Source: Prosapia bicincta (Eukaryota > Arthropoda > Insecta > Hemiptera > Cercopidae). From it: DNA of 64,000 bases. Location: positions 25,001 to 89,000 of the forward strand of contig JBAIZL010000067.1 in assembly GCA_036971475.1 (NCBI GenBank), given 5' to 3'. The translations under genes were made by a program, and so were the position numbers. Positions 11,612 through 22,029 of this stretch are shown piece by piece. Positions within the stretch are counted from its first letter, which is position 1. Each line of letters opens with the position of its first letter. The notes under the pieces are model-generated. The model was not told the DNA's origin and did not search any database. It saw only the letters and a list, made by a program, of their open reading frames with translations.

Positions 11612-11661
<50 letters not shown>
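11612..11661. repeat. (TA)n microsatellite
   Basis: About 50 bp of uninterrupted AT dinucleotides after the cathepsin L gene. Confidence 0.95.
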
Positions 11662-11663
<2 letters not shown>

Positions 11664-13744
11664 AATTTGGAGAAAACAGAGTTTTATAAAAGGAAGAAAA
11701 TAATTAAATTTTGTATTATTAAATGTTTATGTTGGTATTATGTAAAGTAACATCTCAGAAACCAAAGTTTCAAAATGGATTCAATGCTGTATTAATGGAT
11801 AAAATATTTGTTAAATGCATTATGAAATATAATAAATATTAAAAACATAATAAATATAGGCAGATAAAATAAAATAAAAATCAAATCTAACCTAGTCTGT
11901 AGAAATGATGAACCCATGATAGAAGACTTGCACATATCATAGAATTAGGATATTGTTTAATTTACCATAAATAGTAACTTGTAGCAACTGTAGCGTAATT
12001 TTGTAATGAAGATGTGACTTTAAACTGATCGTGAGCGCTTTATTAGAGTAATATGAGCAGAGTAGGTATTAAAATGGGTAATAACATGAGCGAAAGTACT
12101 ATGACATTACTAATTAATGGCGTTTTAGTATAATTTTCTCCGATGACTCCAAGAACTCCGTTCTTGGTTTAATAACACCAAGAACTTCGTTCTTCTATCC
12201 GATAATACATTTGATTATTGAAAAAAATGATTCACCACTTTTTGATCTCTACTGTTTTCTGCTTAGTTTATTGTTGTTATTGAGTTGTATTTTTGTTATA
12301 CATATTATAAATAATATATTACTATTTGAATACTGTATGTAAGTTTCAAAAGTTTTTATTTTGGAAAAAACCGCAGTCAGTTTTAGAGAAATAAAAACGT
12401 TTTTTCTTATACTTACTTAGTATGTTTGTATTTAAAAAAAAATTGACAATTGCAATATTGTTATAAGTTTGCAGTCCAAGTTACATATTCAGGGTAATTT
12501 ATTTGATATGTTATGATTTTACAAGTAATCTTAAGTATTATATATAAATGTGATTCCAATTACCATAGTATTTGCAAATGTATAACTAAGAGCATTATAA
12601 AAACACACTGTATAACCAAAACTGAAAGTCAAACTCAACTTCTAGTAAATATAATATATTGTTATTGAAACAATAACGATGCACATATTTAAAACTTCTC
12701 ATTTTGGAAAATGTTATTTCCTATTTTATTCTCTAGTTAAAAGCCAAGAAAGGTGAACAAATGTGAAATCGTTTCTATAGTTTTTTTATATTTCTGTGCC
12801 TCAGAATTATTAAACATCAAAACAACTTGTAGAAATCAATCAGAAATACATTACATATTTTAGTTCTTAAAAAAGTCTTAAAAATCCTGTATATTAGCTA
12901 CCAATTTGGCTTATTAAAATAAATTTGTTTCCTAACACACAAAAAGACGATTAAAGTATATTACATAAACATAAAAAATAGAGCTATTTATAAACTAGAG
13001 CTAATTAGAGTTTTATAATTTTATTATATATATCATTGTAAATATTTCTACCTAAAAAATCTTAAATCTCTGTTTATCACTGGTTGCTTTGAAGCTTTGT
13101 CAAAACGATGCATTCAAATATACCCGTGTTTTTACATGCCTATATCTTACCTAATTTAATATGATGAGAGGTTTTATAATTTTCCACAATAAATCAAAAC
13201 AGTTTTGTAAAATACTGAATTATGTATTTCAAAGACCATTTACTAGTCTTAAAATGACATATATTTCTATTATTACAAATAAACATATCCTTCAGAATTG
13301 ACAATTATGGTTGAACAATAAAAGCATATATTTATCTTGAGATGGCTTTTCCCCTTAAAAATCAAATAACCATTGTGATTCTATACATATTACATAATTT
13401 TTCAAATTCATTGTTTTTAGGTTTAAGAGAATATAAAAGTTTAGCTCAACATATTTTAAATACAATGGCTTTAAAGTTTTCATCAACCAACCTTTATAGA
13501 CATGATCAAGAGCCTCTTCACTTGTTATCAGTAAAAAAAAGATACCTTGAGTTATATCGTGGAACGATCGATATGGCTACAATGTTGCCATATTTGCAAA
13601 TGAAAATTTAATATTACATTGTCGCTAAAGCATTAGAAATAGGATTATCATGAAATGTATTGAATTCCTTTTTATACCAACTTATTCTGATTTTTTTATA
13701 TATCACCGTTCCTTCATAAATAATAATCTTGATTTGTGTGCATA

Positions 13745-13746
<2 letters not shown>
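11662..13746. other. Intergenic, no gene recognised
   Basis: AT-rich sequence with no recognisable coding similarity. Near 12149-12197 the CAAGAAC...GTTCTT motif occurs twice in tandem, each copy weakly palindromic. The 89-codon frame at 13342-13611 has no domain I know. Confidence 0.5.
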
Positions 13747-14192
<446 letters not shown>

Positions 14193-15233
14193 TGTGGTCT
14201 CAAAATTAAAATTGTTTAAGTATATTATACTTGATTGTAATATAATACGTTATTTCCTTATTCTTAAATGGTTCCCAAACTGCAAAATCGCTCTACAACA
14301 CAGCCTATGGTGTTTTATAGACAAAAATGCTTTTCAAAGCAAACATACAAACGTAAGCTCTATCTGTTTTTAGATGATTCGATAAATTTGTGTTTAACGC
14401 TATCAGAGATTTCAAGATATTCGTAAAATAATATGCTGACATTGAGAAAGTAATAAAATTCCTTTAGATGAATTGCTGCATTTGGCGAATTGTTGAAAAA
14501 ACCTTTTGAGAATTTTATAGCTTTTTAGAGAATATTTAAATTCTGTGAAGAATGCTTTTCTGTGATTGTTTACCTAAACATTCAAATAATAACAATGAAA
14601 TGATATAAAGTAGAGTTATTTTAAAAATACTAAATTATTGTGTAATAAAATGTATTTATTTCTAAGAAAACTCCGAATTAATTAAATTATACAATTTTCA
14701 CCTTATTGATTTATATGAAAATATAACCTACTAAAAAACTTGTTGCGTTAGTGAATGTGTTGCGTTAGTGAATGTGTTTGATTCATAAAAGGAAATTGAA
14801 GAGTATAGTTATTTGGAGTGGGTGATTTGTGCAGGGAATAGAGCGTCTGGAAAATGAGGTTGGTAAATCACATCCTCTTAATTCTTTTAAGTAGATCTTA
14901 TTTTGAGCGTTTTATCTGAACAGATCTTATAGCAATTTTTAGATATAAATAATTTACTAGGCCATTATTTAGCACATGTAAGCTTCAAAAAAATATGTTT
15001 TAAATAAAAGTTTTGACATTAACTAAAAGAGAACATGTAAAGCGTAGAAGCGTGAAAATCGATACCTCTGTCACATAGAAATAAAACGACAGCCAATGCG
15101 GAAATAGCAAAGCAGCCAAGACGACGATGACGTTGCTAGATTCTCTCACAGTTAACGAGCGTTCAACCTCATTCCTCCTTTTACCAATTGTTGCTTACCT
15201 TTTGTAAAGCTATACATACGTGTATATATATAC

Positions 15234-15236
<3 letters not shown>
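14193..15236. other. Intergenic, no gene recognised
   Basis: AT-rich, with a 17-bp tandem duplication (TTGCGTTAGTGAATGTG) at about 14742-14776. A relatively GC- and CpG-richer patch at about 15040-15180 stands out but has no readable coding similarity. It could be an old promoter or exon relic, without proof. Confidence 0.4.

Positions 15237-15290
<54 letters not shown>
15237..15290. repeat. (TA)n tract bordering the left end of PLE-A
   Basis: A TA tract directly abuts the PLE-A terminal sequence that begins GAATATCAAATG at 15290. The matching right end at 19350 also abuts a TA tract. Confidence 0.95.
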
Positions 15291-15294
<4 letters not shown>

Positions 15295-15363
15295 ATCAAA
15301 TGTGTTTTCCTGTTAGAATATTTTCAAGATCAAATAATATACACAAATACAGGAATATTTAAT

Positions 15364-15720
15364 TTATTGATCCAATAGGATTGATGCAATCCTAGTATCT
15401 TCTTGTATATTATCATCTAATTTACTAATAGCCAATTCAGTATCCATTATGACATTATTAATGTCTTTCATAATATTTCTCTTTAAGTTAACTTTATTAT
15501 TTTCTAAAATTTTTAGTTCATTACTATTAAATGTAATTTGTGATAGATTAACTACATTAGGATGAAAACTATGATATTTAACTATAATTTCTTCTTTTCT
15601 TTTATATTCAAATTTCAAATTATCAAGTTTTTTATTTGTATTGTTTATTTTTATAGTTCTAATCTGATTTACATGTGTTATTATTTTATTATATTTTTCT
15701 TCCCATTTCAAATTATGCAT
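15364..15720 (-). pseudogene. PLE-A ORF, N-terminal segment before the RT domain
   Basis: A 118-codon frame rich in Lys, Asn and Ile. It is recognised because much of it, from EEIIVKYHSFHPNVVNLSQI through NSNELKILENNKVNLKRNI to DNIQEDTRIA, recurs in the plus-strand copy at 17175-17385, where it leads towards the RT domain. Here it ends at ILLDQ, fused to the terminal repeat. The segment is probably helical and precedes the palm motifs; no specific function can be assigned. Confidence 0.7.
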
Positions 15721-15806
15721 AAAATAAGCTAACTTTAAATGTATTTATATAATTCATTAGTTAAAATATTTTTCTTTTTATATAAATTCTTTATTTCATT
15801 TTTCAC

Positions 15807-16055
15807 CTATAATTTTTCTGCCTGTTTGCAAGTTTTTTGTGCAGTAACACTTTTATTCCTAATTATAATTTTGGCATATTTTGGAATTATATGATTTATA
15901 ATGCATTGCTTATTAAAATAAATATTGCAATTAACATTCATTAATTGGATTTTACATTTTTCAAACCTATTTAAATCTTTTGTTGAAGTAGCATTACAAA
16001 TATTAGCAGAAAACATATTATAAATCAGTATACAATCTAGTAAATTAACACACAA
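15807..16055 (-). pseudogene. PLE-A ORF, extreme N-terminal segment
   Basis: An 82-codon frame beginning MCVNLLDCIL, with ATSTKDLNRFEKCKIQLMNV and QCIINHIIPKYAKIIIRNKS. Many PLE ORFs have near their start a short segment resembling this cation-rich IIPKYAKI stretch. It lies directly upstream, in minus orientation, of the 15720-15364 segment, with a frame break between them at about 15807-15720. The assignment rests on position more than on sequence. Confidence 0.5.
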
Positions 16056-16248
16056 TTAAAAAAACACAAAGTATAAAACAAAATACAATATAAAAGCAAG
16101 GAAAAAAATATAACCTAAACACACCACTTATACACAAACAAACCTTGTAAGGCAAATATGTAGAATATCAAAGGTGTTTTCCTGTTAGAATATTTTTAAG
16201 GTCAAATAATATACACAAATACAGGAATATTTAATTTATTGAATAATA

Positions 16249-16295
16249 AACTCAAAGCTTTTCGTTGGTTTACATTACCAACATCCTCAGGAGTT
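16249..16295 (-). ncRNA. Hammerhead ribozyme motif, PLE-A left copy
   Basis: Minus strand: AACTC (stem I), CTGAGGA, one extra T, stem II GTTGG(TAATGTAAA)CCAAC, GAAA, self-complementary AAGCTT (stem III), T at the cleavage site, then GAGTT, which pairs fully with AACTC. All invariant core bases are present. It is an almost exact inverted copy of 19248-19294. The extra T between core and stem II is shared by the copies at 19248 and 47298. Confidence 0.75.
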
Positions 16296-16392
16296 ACAAT
16301 ACTAAGAATGATAAAAAAAAACTGTTTAACAAACATGAAGCTACTAGATAAAGCAATACACAGTTGCCAAATCTATTACAATATTGCCAAAC

Positions 16393-16776
16393 CTATTCCA
16401 CTGCTGCCACAACATTATATACATTGAACAAAGTATGGTATTTAGAACGTATTTGAATTTGTTCATCTATTAATTTGTTATTAATATTATGCTTGTGAAT
16501 TTCAAATACTTCACATACGTTCATTTTTAACCCTTTATTTACTTCTTTTATAATTTTCATATTATTTATATTAGGAAACATATGATTATTATTAATACAA
16601 TGGGTTGCGAAATTAGACTTATATATATTTGGTTTTAAAAAAGCATTAAAATGTTCTTTATACCTTTCTTTTAATTTTTTCTTTGTTTGTCCTATATAAA
16701 CTTTATTACAAAATTCACATTCTAATTTATATACTCCATTTTTCTCATGTATAGGCCTACTATTTATAACAAACAT
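16393..16776 (-). CDS. PLE-A GIY-YIG endonuclease domain, open frame
   Basis: A 127-codon frame with NGVYKLECEFCNKVYIGQT: the GVY and YIG halves of a GIY-YIG nuclease with the CxxC pair typical of Penelope endonucleases between them. KERYKEHFNAFL follows with the conserved Arg and His, then an NNNHMFPNINNMKII stretch. In Penelope-like elements this domain follows the RT and nicks target DNA. It is the only copy of the domain here that is open throughout. It is separated from any RT and begins near a junction at about 16770, so it is unlikely to be expressed alone. The start codon is uncertain. Confidence 0.85.
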   Translation of the reverse strand: MFVINSRPIHEKNGVYKLECEFCNKVYIGQTKKKLKERYKEHFNAFLKPNIYKSNFATHCINNNHMFPNINNMKIIKEVNKGLKMNVCEVFEIHKHNINNKLIDEQIQIRSKYHTLFNVYNVVAAVE

Positions 16777-16859
16777 GAAGCTACTAGATAAAGCAATATA
16801 CAGTTGCCAAATCTATTACAATATTGCCAAACCTATTCCTATATTGCCAAACCTATGTA

Positions 16860-17644
16860 AATAGTAGGCCTATACATGAGAAAAATGGAGTATATAAATT
16901 AGAATGTGAATTTTGTAATAAAGTTTATATAGGACAAACAAAGAAAAAAATAAAAGAAATGTATAAAGAACATTTTAATTCTTTGTTAAAACCAAATATG
17001 TATAAGTCTAATTTCGCAACCCATTGTATTAATAATAATCATATGTTTCCTAATATAAATAATATGAAAATTATAAAAGCAGTAAATAAAGGGTTAAAAT
17101 GAACGTATGTGAAGCATTTGAAATTTACAAGCATAATATTGATAGCTCATTAATAGATGAACAAATTCAAATACGTGAAATTATAGTTACATATCATAGT
17201 TTTCATCCTGATGTAGTTAATCTATCACAAATTACATTTAATAGTAATGAACTAAAAGATTTAGAAAATAATAAAGTTAACTTAAAGAGAAATATTATGA
17301 AAGACATTAATAATGTCATAATGGATACTGAATTGGCTATTAGTAAATTAGGTGATAATATACAAGAAGATACTAGGATTGCAGCAAGTTATGAATTAAA
17401 GAAAATTATTGAAAACAGTGAGGTTAATGTTTCATACAAAAAAAAATATTCAGAAATTATTAATATTAAACAAAAATTACAATATAATAATTTAATTGCG
17501 GTAAAAGCAGAAAAAAGTAATGCTATTGTTATAATTGATCAAAATGAACATATTGCCAAAACAGAAAAATATATAAATGAAAATAAATTTTGTATTTTAG
17601 ATACAGATCCTACTAGAAAATTTCAAAATGAAAAAAAAATATAA
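16860..17644 (+). pseudogene. Chimeric PLE-A frame: endonuclease fused to pre-RT segment
   Basis: Codes for VNSRPIHEKNGVYKLECEF and the GIY-YIG core, with a frameshift at 17098 (stop after NKGLK). A second frame from 17099 carries the endonuclease tail MNVCEAFEIYKHNI to EQIQI. This passes directly into IIVTYHSFHPDVVNLSQI, the pre-RT segment also seen on the minus strand at 15364-15720. The join lies at GTGAAATTATAG near 17176 and leaves an open frame to 17642. The normal order in PLEs is pre-RT, RT, endonuclease, so this is a deletion or template-switch product. Confidence 0.75.
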
Positions 17645-17735
17645 TAAACACATCTTATAGATTATTTAATGAAAATAATTTTTATAATTATATAAATGAT
17701 AATCCTAAAATTCCGATAATGAATGGATTATTAAA

Positions 17736-18560
17736 CTCCACAAAATAGATAAGCCAATTAGACCTTTAATAAATTTTATAAATGCTCCATCTTACAAAAT
17801 ATCAAAAATTATAGCCAATATTCTTAAGGATAAAGTAAAACATAATAATAATTATACTATTATTAATTCACTTAATCTTATTGAACATTTAAATCATATT
17901 AATATAGATAAAAATACGAAATTGATATCCTTTGATATTAAAAATATGTATTCTAACATTCCTATCAAAGAAACTATTGAAATAATAAAATCTAAAATTT
18001 CTCAATATGAAAAAGATAAAAAATTAATTTTAGAAATTGTTAATACATTGAAATTAATATTAAATCAAAACTATTTTTCATATAATAATAAAATTTATAG
18101 ACAGGAAGATGGTTTAGCTATGGGTTCCCCTTTATCCAGTATAATTTCTGAAATATTTTTACAAGAAATAGATAATAATATAAATGCAATTATAAAAAAG
18201 TATGGTAAAAATGGACATTGGTTTATATATGTGGATGATGGGTTATATGTATCAAATAATAATAATATTAATTTAATAAATATATTAGATGAAATAAATA
18301 AAATTAATAATAGTATCGGTTCTTTACATATGAAATGGAAAATAATGGTAAAATAAATTTCCTAGATATCACAATTATTAGAAATGAAACGAGTATAGAA
18401 TATATGATTTATCGTAAACCTACATTAACCAATCAAATAATACTTAATTATTCCAACCATCCATATAATCAGAAAATGGCTGCTTTATATAATCTTCTTT
18501 ACAGAATGAATAAAATTCCTATGAGCAATGAAAACAAAATGAGGGGAAAAACATAATATA
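17736..18560 (+). pseudogene. PLE-A reverse transcriptase domain, frameshifted
   Basis: Telomerase-related RT of Penelope type. KLHKIDKPIRPLINFINAP (from about 17733) matches the conserved region before the palm. Motif A is SFDIKNMYSNIPI (about 17925), motif B is GLAMGSPLSSIISEIFLQ (about 18112), and motif C is FIYVDDGLYV (about 18222) with an intact YVDD. KINFLDITI (about 18350) is motif D-like, followed by YRKPTLTNQ. A frameshift near 18345 separates motif C from D, another lies near 18556 and a third near 17711. The catalytic residues remain but the reading frame is broken, so the protein is not functional as it stands. Confidence 0.9.
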
Positions 18561-18833
18561 CCAGATAGCCGTAGAAAATGGTTACAAAAAGAAAACGGTA
18601 GATAAATTAAATTATAATATATTACAAAAACAAATAAAAAATAATATTCATTACAATAGTAGTAATAATAATAATACTGTATGGAGTACTTTTACTTACA
18701 CTGGTTTTGAAATAAAAAATATTTCCAAATTATTTACTAATAAAAACATAAAAATTGCATATAGAACCAATAATAGAATAATAAATATAATTAACCATAA
18801 TTATAATATAAATAGTAATAATATAAATAATTT

Positions 18834-19150
18834 TGCAATAAAGTTTATATAGGACAAACAAAGAAAAAATTAAAAGAATGGTATAAAGAACATTTTAATG
18901 CTTTTTTAAAACCAAATATATATAAGTCTAATTTCGCAACCCATTGTATTAATAATAATCATATGTTTCCTAATATAAATAATATGAAAAATATAAAAGA
19001 AGTAAATAAAGGGTTAAAAATGAACGTATGTGAAGCATTTGAAATTTACAAGCATAATATTAATAACAAATTAATAGATGAACAAATTTAAATACGTTCT
19101 AAATACCATACTTTGTTCAATGTATATAATGTTGTGGCAGCAGTGGAATA
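18834..19150 (+). pseudogene. PLE-A endonuclease, missing the GIY half
   Basis: After an RT-endonuclease linker (IKIAYRTNNRI near 18750) the sequence jumps to CNKVYIGQTKKKLKEWYKEH. The segment with GVYKLECEF is therefore deleted at about 18830. An in-frame stop interrupts the tail (EQI then TAA near 19089), where the minus-strand copy reads EQIQIRSKYH. The nuclease is inactivated by the deletion. Confidence 0.8.
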
Positions 19151-19247
19151 GGTTTGGCAATATTGTAATAAATTTGGCAACTGTGTATTGCTTTATCTAG
19201 TAGCTTCATGTTTGTTAAACAGTTTTTTTTATCATTCTTAGTATTGT

Positions 19248-19294
19248 AACTCCTGAGGATGTTGGTAATGTAAACCAACGAAAAGCTTTGAGTT
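19248..19294 (+). ncRNA. Hammerhead ribozyme motif, PLE-A right copy
   Basis: AACTC (19248-19252), CTGAGGA, extra T, hairpin GTTGG...CCAAC, GAAA, AAGCTT, T, GAGTT (19290-19294). It is the same fold as 16249-16295 but in plus orientation. The core is complete, stem I has five pairs and stem II five or six. The self-complementary six-base stem III has no room for a loop, which suggests that activity, if any, needs a dimer. Confidence 0.75.
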
Positions 19295-19344
19295 TATTAT
19301 TCAATAAATTAAATATTCCTGTATTTGTGTATATTATTTGATCT

Positions 19345-19347
<3 letters not shown>

Positions 19348-19393
<46 letters not shown>
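19348..19393. repeat. (TA)n tract bordering the right end of PLE-A
   Basis: A TA tract begins immediately after the PLE-A terminal sequence ATTTGATCTTAAA. The terminal sequence is truncated relative to the left end, which extends further to TTTGATATTC. Confidence 0.95.
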
Positions 19394-19395
<2 letters not shown>

Positions 19396-20629
19396 CCAGG
19401 TTAAAAAAATATTAAATGAGCCATTTCATTGCCCCGAATTTCTTTTGGTAGTTTTATTCCATATGTCTGAAAAAAAATATTATTGCTCAATTTACTGCTT
19501 ATTAAATTTTTCTTTAAATATGAAAATGCCTATATTTGGATTATTATACTTATATAATCCCATAATTGGGATGTATAGGAAAGCCAGATATAATCAATTT
19601 TAAAGAAATAACACAGTGGACTTGGTTGAATGCGAAGGGGTTTTGTACATGGTAAAAGAAAAATGTCGAAACCAAAACTCTTGAAGTAATTATATTTTCA
19701 AAAGTGAAAAAGGTTTTTAAAGAATCGCTGGCTGGTGAAGAACAAGAGCATTGGTGACTAAAGGCGGATATGGAGAGTAGGATCTTGAAACAGAAAACCA
19801 AGAGAGGTTAGATAAGGCACAGTTCGAATCTGTACTCAAGGAAGACTGACGAGGATAGATGGTTCACAAGGGCAGCGCATTATTTAATAAATAACATTTT
19901 TACGTAGAGCTGCGACGTTGTATATACTCCTGGGCAGATAATAAGATAGGAAAATAGTTTAAAATACGTGTTAATAATTATTTCGTAAGTAAAAAAAATA
20001 CTTGTAACGAGCTAGCCCTTTGTGGAATCGCCAGGTGGAATCTCCAGGAACAATATTTTCAGTTTATATGACAGTTTTTTCGGAGACAGACGCTTGACAC
20101 TCATCAAGTATACTTAGGTTTACATTAAAACATAATGATAAGAGACAGCAAGAAAAGCTACAACACATCAAAGCTTTCTAAGAGAATTTCATAATCCGCT
20201 TTCGACGGGATTACGTTACTCTAGAAAATATTTGAACGAAATTCTTTGGAAATTCATTTTTCTAAACTGTAAAATTATTAAAATTAAAAAAAGATATAAT
20301 ATTTCAAGGGTGTATTTAGAAATCAAATTATATAATGTCGCTTAAATTGATATACAAGAATTTGGTAATTAATAAAATATTACATTATAAATATGTTTGT
20401 TTTTCAGGCAAGAAAGATAGTATATGTTTTAAAACAACTATATTATTTAAGAGTCTCAATGTTTTACCATATTGAGTGGAAAAAAGTTGTGAAACTGCCT
20501 TTTCAAAGATCTATTAAATGTAAAATTATTCCCGCTAAAAATATAATAAGCTAAGTACGTATATTTTTATCTTTTTTGCTGTCACATATTGAATTGTTGT
20601 AATAATTAACAAAAAATATTACTCATTAC
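19394..20629. other. Intergenic, no gene recognised
   Basis: AT-rich sequence with no recognisable protein. Around 19820-19842 a motif like a tRNA T-arm (ACAG-TTCGAAT-CTGT) appears, but no acceptor, D or anticodon arm can be fitted around it. The frame at 19550-19801 (minus) has no domain. Confidence 0.45.
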
Positions 20630-21219
20630 ACTTTGATATTACTTGCGAATAGAGGTTTTGTTAACATAAGTTGTTAAACTGTTAACTTACACTTGGAGGA
20701 AACGTTTTCGTCTTACGACTTCTTCAGTTTCATATTATTGCCGCTAGGATTGCTGCATTTGTGCTTTTTTGGTACCACTATTTGAAAGTTAGAAGTTATG
20801 TGATCGAAGAGTATGTGTGATCTATGTCGTGTTTGTTCATTTAGGATGTCATTTTTAGGATATCATTCAGGTGTGTTGCTATGTCTGTATATTTCATATT
20901 GTTCTAGTGTATTTAATTTATGACCTTAGTTGCATTTGTGGAGGATGCTCATTTTATTTTCCATACTATTGCATGAGTGTTTAGTGTCCCTGAGGCGATT
21001 GTCAAAGGTGAATTCAATAGTAGTGTGCAGTGCTTTGTTGTATTCTTTATATCTTTCGGTAAAAGATCTGGCTGTTTGTCCAAATAGAATCTATTGCAGT
21101 TTTTGCATTGTAGTTTGTATACTCCTGGGTTGTTATATGTGTTGGCATTGTTATTAACGCTGTGTCTGATAGCATTTTGGCTTTTACTTGTTGTTCTGTA
21201 AGCTACATTGTATCCTACA
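20630..21219 (-). mobile_element. PLE-B fragment: degenerate endonuclease and 3' end
   Basis: On the minus strand: SVGYNVAYRTTSKSQNAIRH (RT-endonuclease linker), then NNPGVYKLQCKNCNRFYLDK, where FYIGQT would be expected. A damaged tail follows (KDIKNTTKHCTLLLNSP...), then a KLNTLEQYEIYRHS-like stretch near 20880-20930. It ends in the PLE-B 3' sequence with a hammerhead-like core (about 20695-20731: CTGAAGA, A, GTCGTAAGAC, GAAA, AACGTT, TCCTCC). Stem I is lost there because GAGG has become GAAA. The YIG motif is destroyed. Confidence 0.78.
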
Positions 21220-21224
21220 CTAAA

Positions 21225-21395
21225 CATAATACGAAACAATCTAAGACTTAACAACACTCCAGAAGAAATAACAAAAGAAATCGTACACATTTTGATCACA
21301 ATTACTCACAACAAAGAATATTACACATAGAAACAAGTCCTACCAATGGGTTCACTGATTTCAAGCACTCTCGCAGAAATATTTCTACAACACAT
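21225..21395 (+). pseudogene. PLE-B reverse transcriptase fragment, opposite strand
   Basis: Plus-strand reading gives LNNTPEEITKEIVHI, HNKEYYT, a stop, then QVLPMGSLISSTLAEIFLQH. The second block is RT motif B of Penelope-like elements (LPMGSPISSTLAEIFLQ in relatives). The fragment starts within a few bases of the minus-strand endonuclease fragment, so the two are head to head. About 170 bp remains and it is not functional. Confidence 0.75.
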
Positions 21396-22029
21396 ATTAG
21401 TTTACAACCGAATATTTAATTGGCGCATGGAACGAATACATACTTTTAATCGGCCTTGCAATACAATTCGTTAACTTAAACGGGTTTTTAACCCGATTTT
21501 AAAACTATAAAGTTAAAGAAGTAAATATTTCAGTTTTTAGCATGCTAGTAATGCTAGGAACGACATTTTATATAAAAGAGAATGAACGGAATATTATTGA
21601 ACAACAAATAACAATTTAGTGATTTAAATAATATAAATAAAGCGTTAATTTCGATGAGTTTCCAGTCTATGAAAAAATGATATGATATAGCGGCGTAAAA
21701 AGTGCGTTTCAAGATTAGTTTCCAATTACCTGTATTGAAAAGGAACAAAGTTTAAAGACAATTTTCATTGGTCGTCAAAATAACAATGTGTCAGCACGCT
21801 TGGGGAATCTATAAAACTCAGCGCTGGGAACACATCGAGGCTACTCTGAATGTCGTTCGTGTGTCGGTTCTGAAAGGAAAATGAAAAATGAAAGGCTATG
21901 TCCAAGGATCTAGTGCTTGCCGTGACAGTCATGAAAGACGTTTTCAGTTAAAAATTATTTTGTACAAAAAATGTAACTTATAACGATCGCTAAATATAAT
22001 GAAGTAAAAGTTTTTGTCAAAAATATAAA
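21396..22029. other. Intergenic with a possible promoter
   Basis: Mostly AT-rich, but 21770-21950 is GC-richer. It contains TATAAAA at 21810-21816, followed about 30 bp later by a region with small ATG frames (for example at 21893). No convincing coding exon or splice donor follows, so a promoter is only a possibility. Confidence 0.35.
21810..21816 (+). promoter_or_regulatory. Candidate TATA box
   Basis: TATAAAA sits in a locally GC-richer patch, with CAGCGCTGGG just after it and several ATGs 70-90 bp downstream. There is no recognised gene behind it. Confidence 0.25.

Larger units (their letters stand above)
15291..16855 (-). mobile_element. PLE-A Penelope-like element, minus-strand defective copy
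   Basis: Read on the minus strand it has, in order: a piece of 3' non-coding sequence (16840-16770), an endonuclease ORF end (16776-16393), a hammerhead and terminal sequence (to 16162), a leader (16160-16061), the N-terminal part of the PLE ORF (16055-15364), then an abrupt junction to a second terminal sequence (15370-15291). This resembles the PLTR-ORF-PLTR order of Penelope-like elements, with the RT and endonuclease of the main ORF deleted. The two terminal copies (15291-15370 and 16162-16242) agree closely, which suggests a fairly recent insertion. Confidence 0.85.
16855..19350 (+). mobile_element. PLE-A Penelope-like element, plus-strand defective copy
   Basis: Starts with the endonuclease in plus orientation (16860-17160), head to head with the minus copy. 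It is fused to mid-ORF sequence (from about 17175), continues through the RT (17736-18560), a truncated endonuclease (18834-19150), a hammerhead (19248-19294) and the terminal sequence, and ends in (TA)n at about 19350. Frameshifts at about 17098, 17640-17711, 18345 and 18556 break the ORF. Sequence from 19098 to 19345 is the near-perfect inverse of 16437-16190. Confidence 0.88.

Noticed and set aside
19820..19842. tRNA T-arm-like sequence (TTCGAAT flanked by ACAG and CTGT)
   Set aside because: No acceptor stem, D arm or anticodon arm can be fitted upstream; also not a clear SINE box A.
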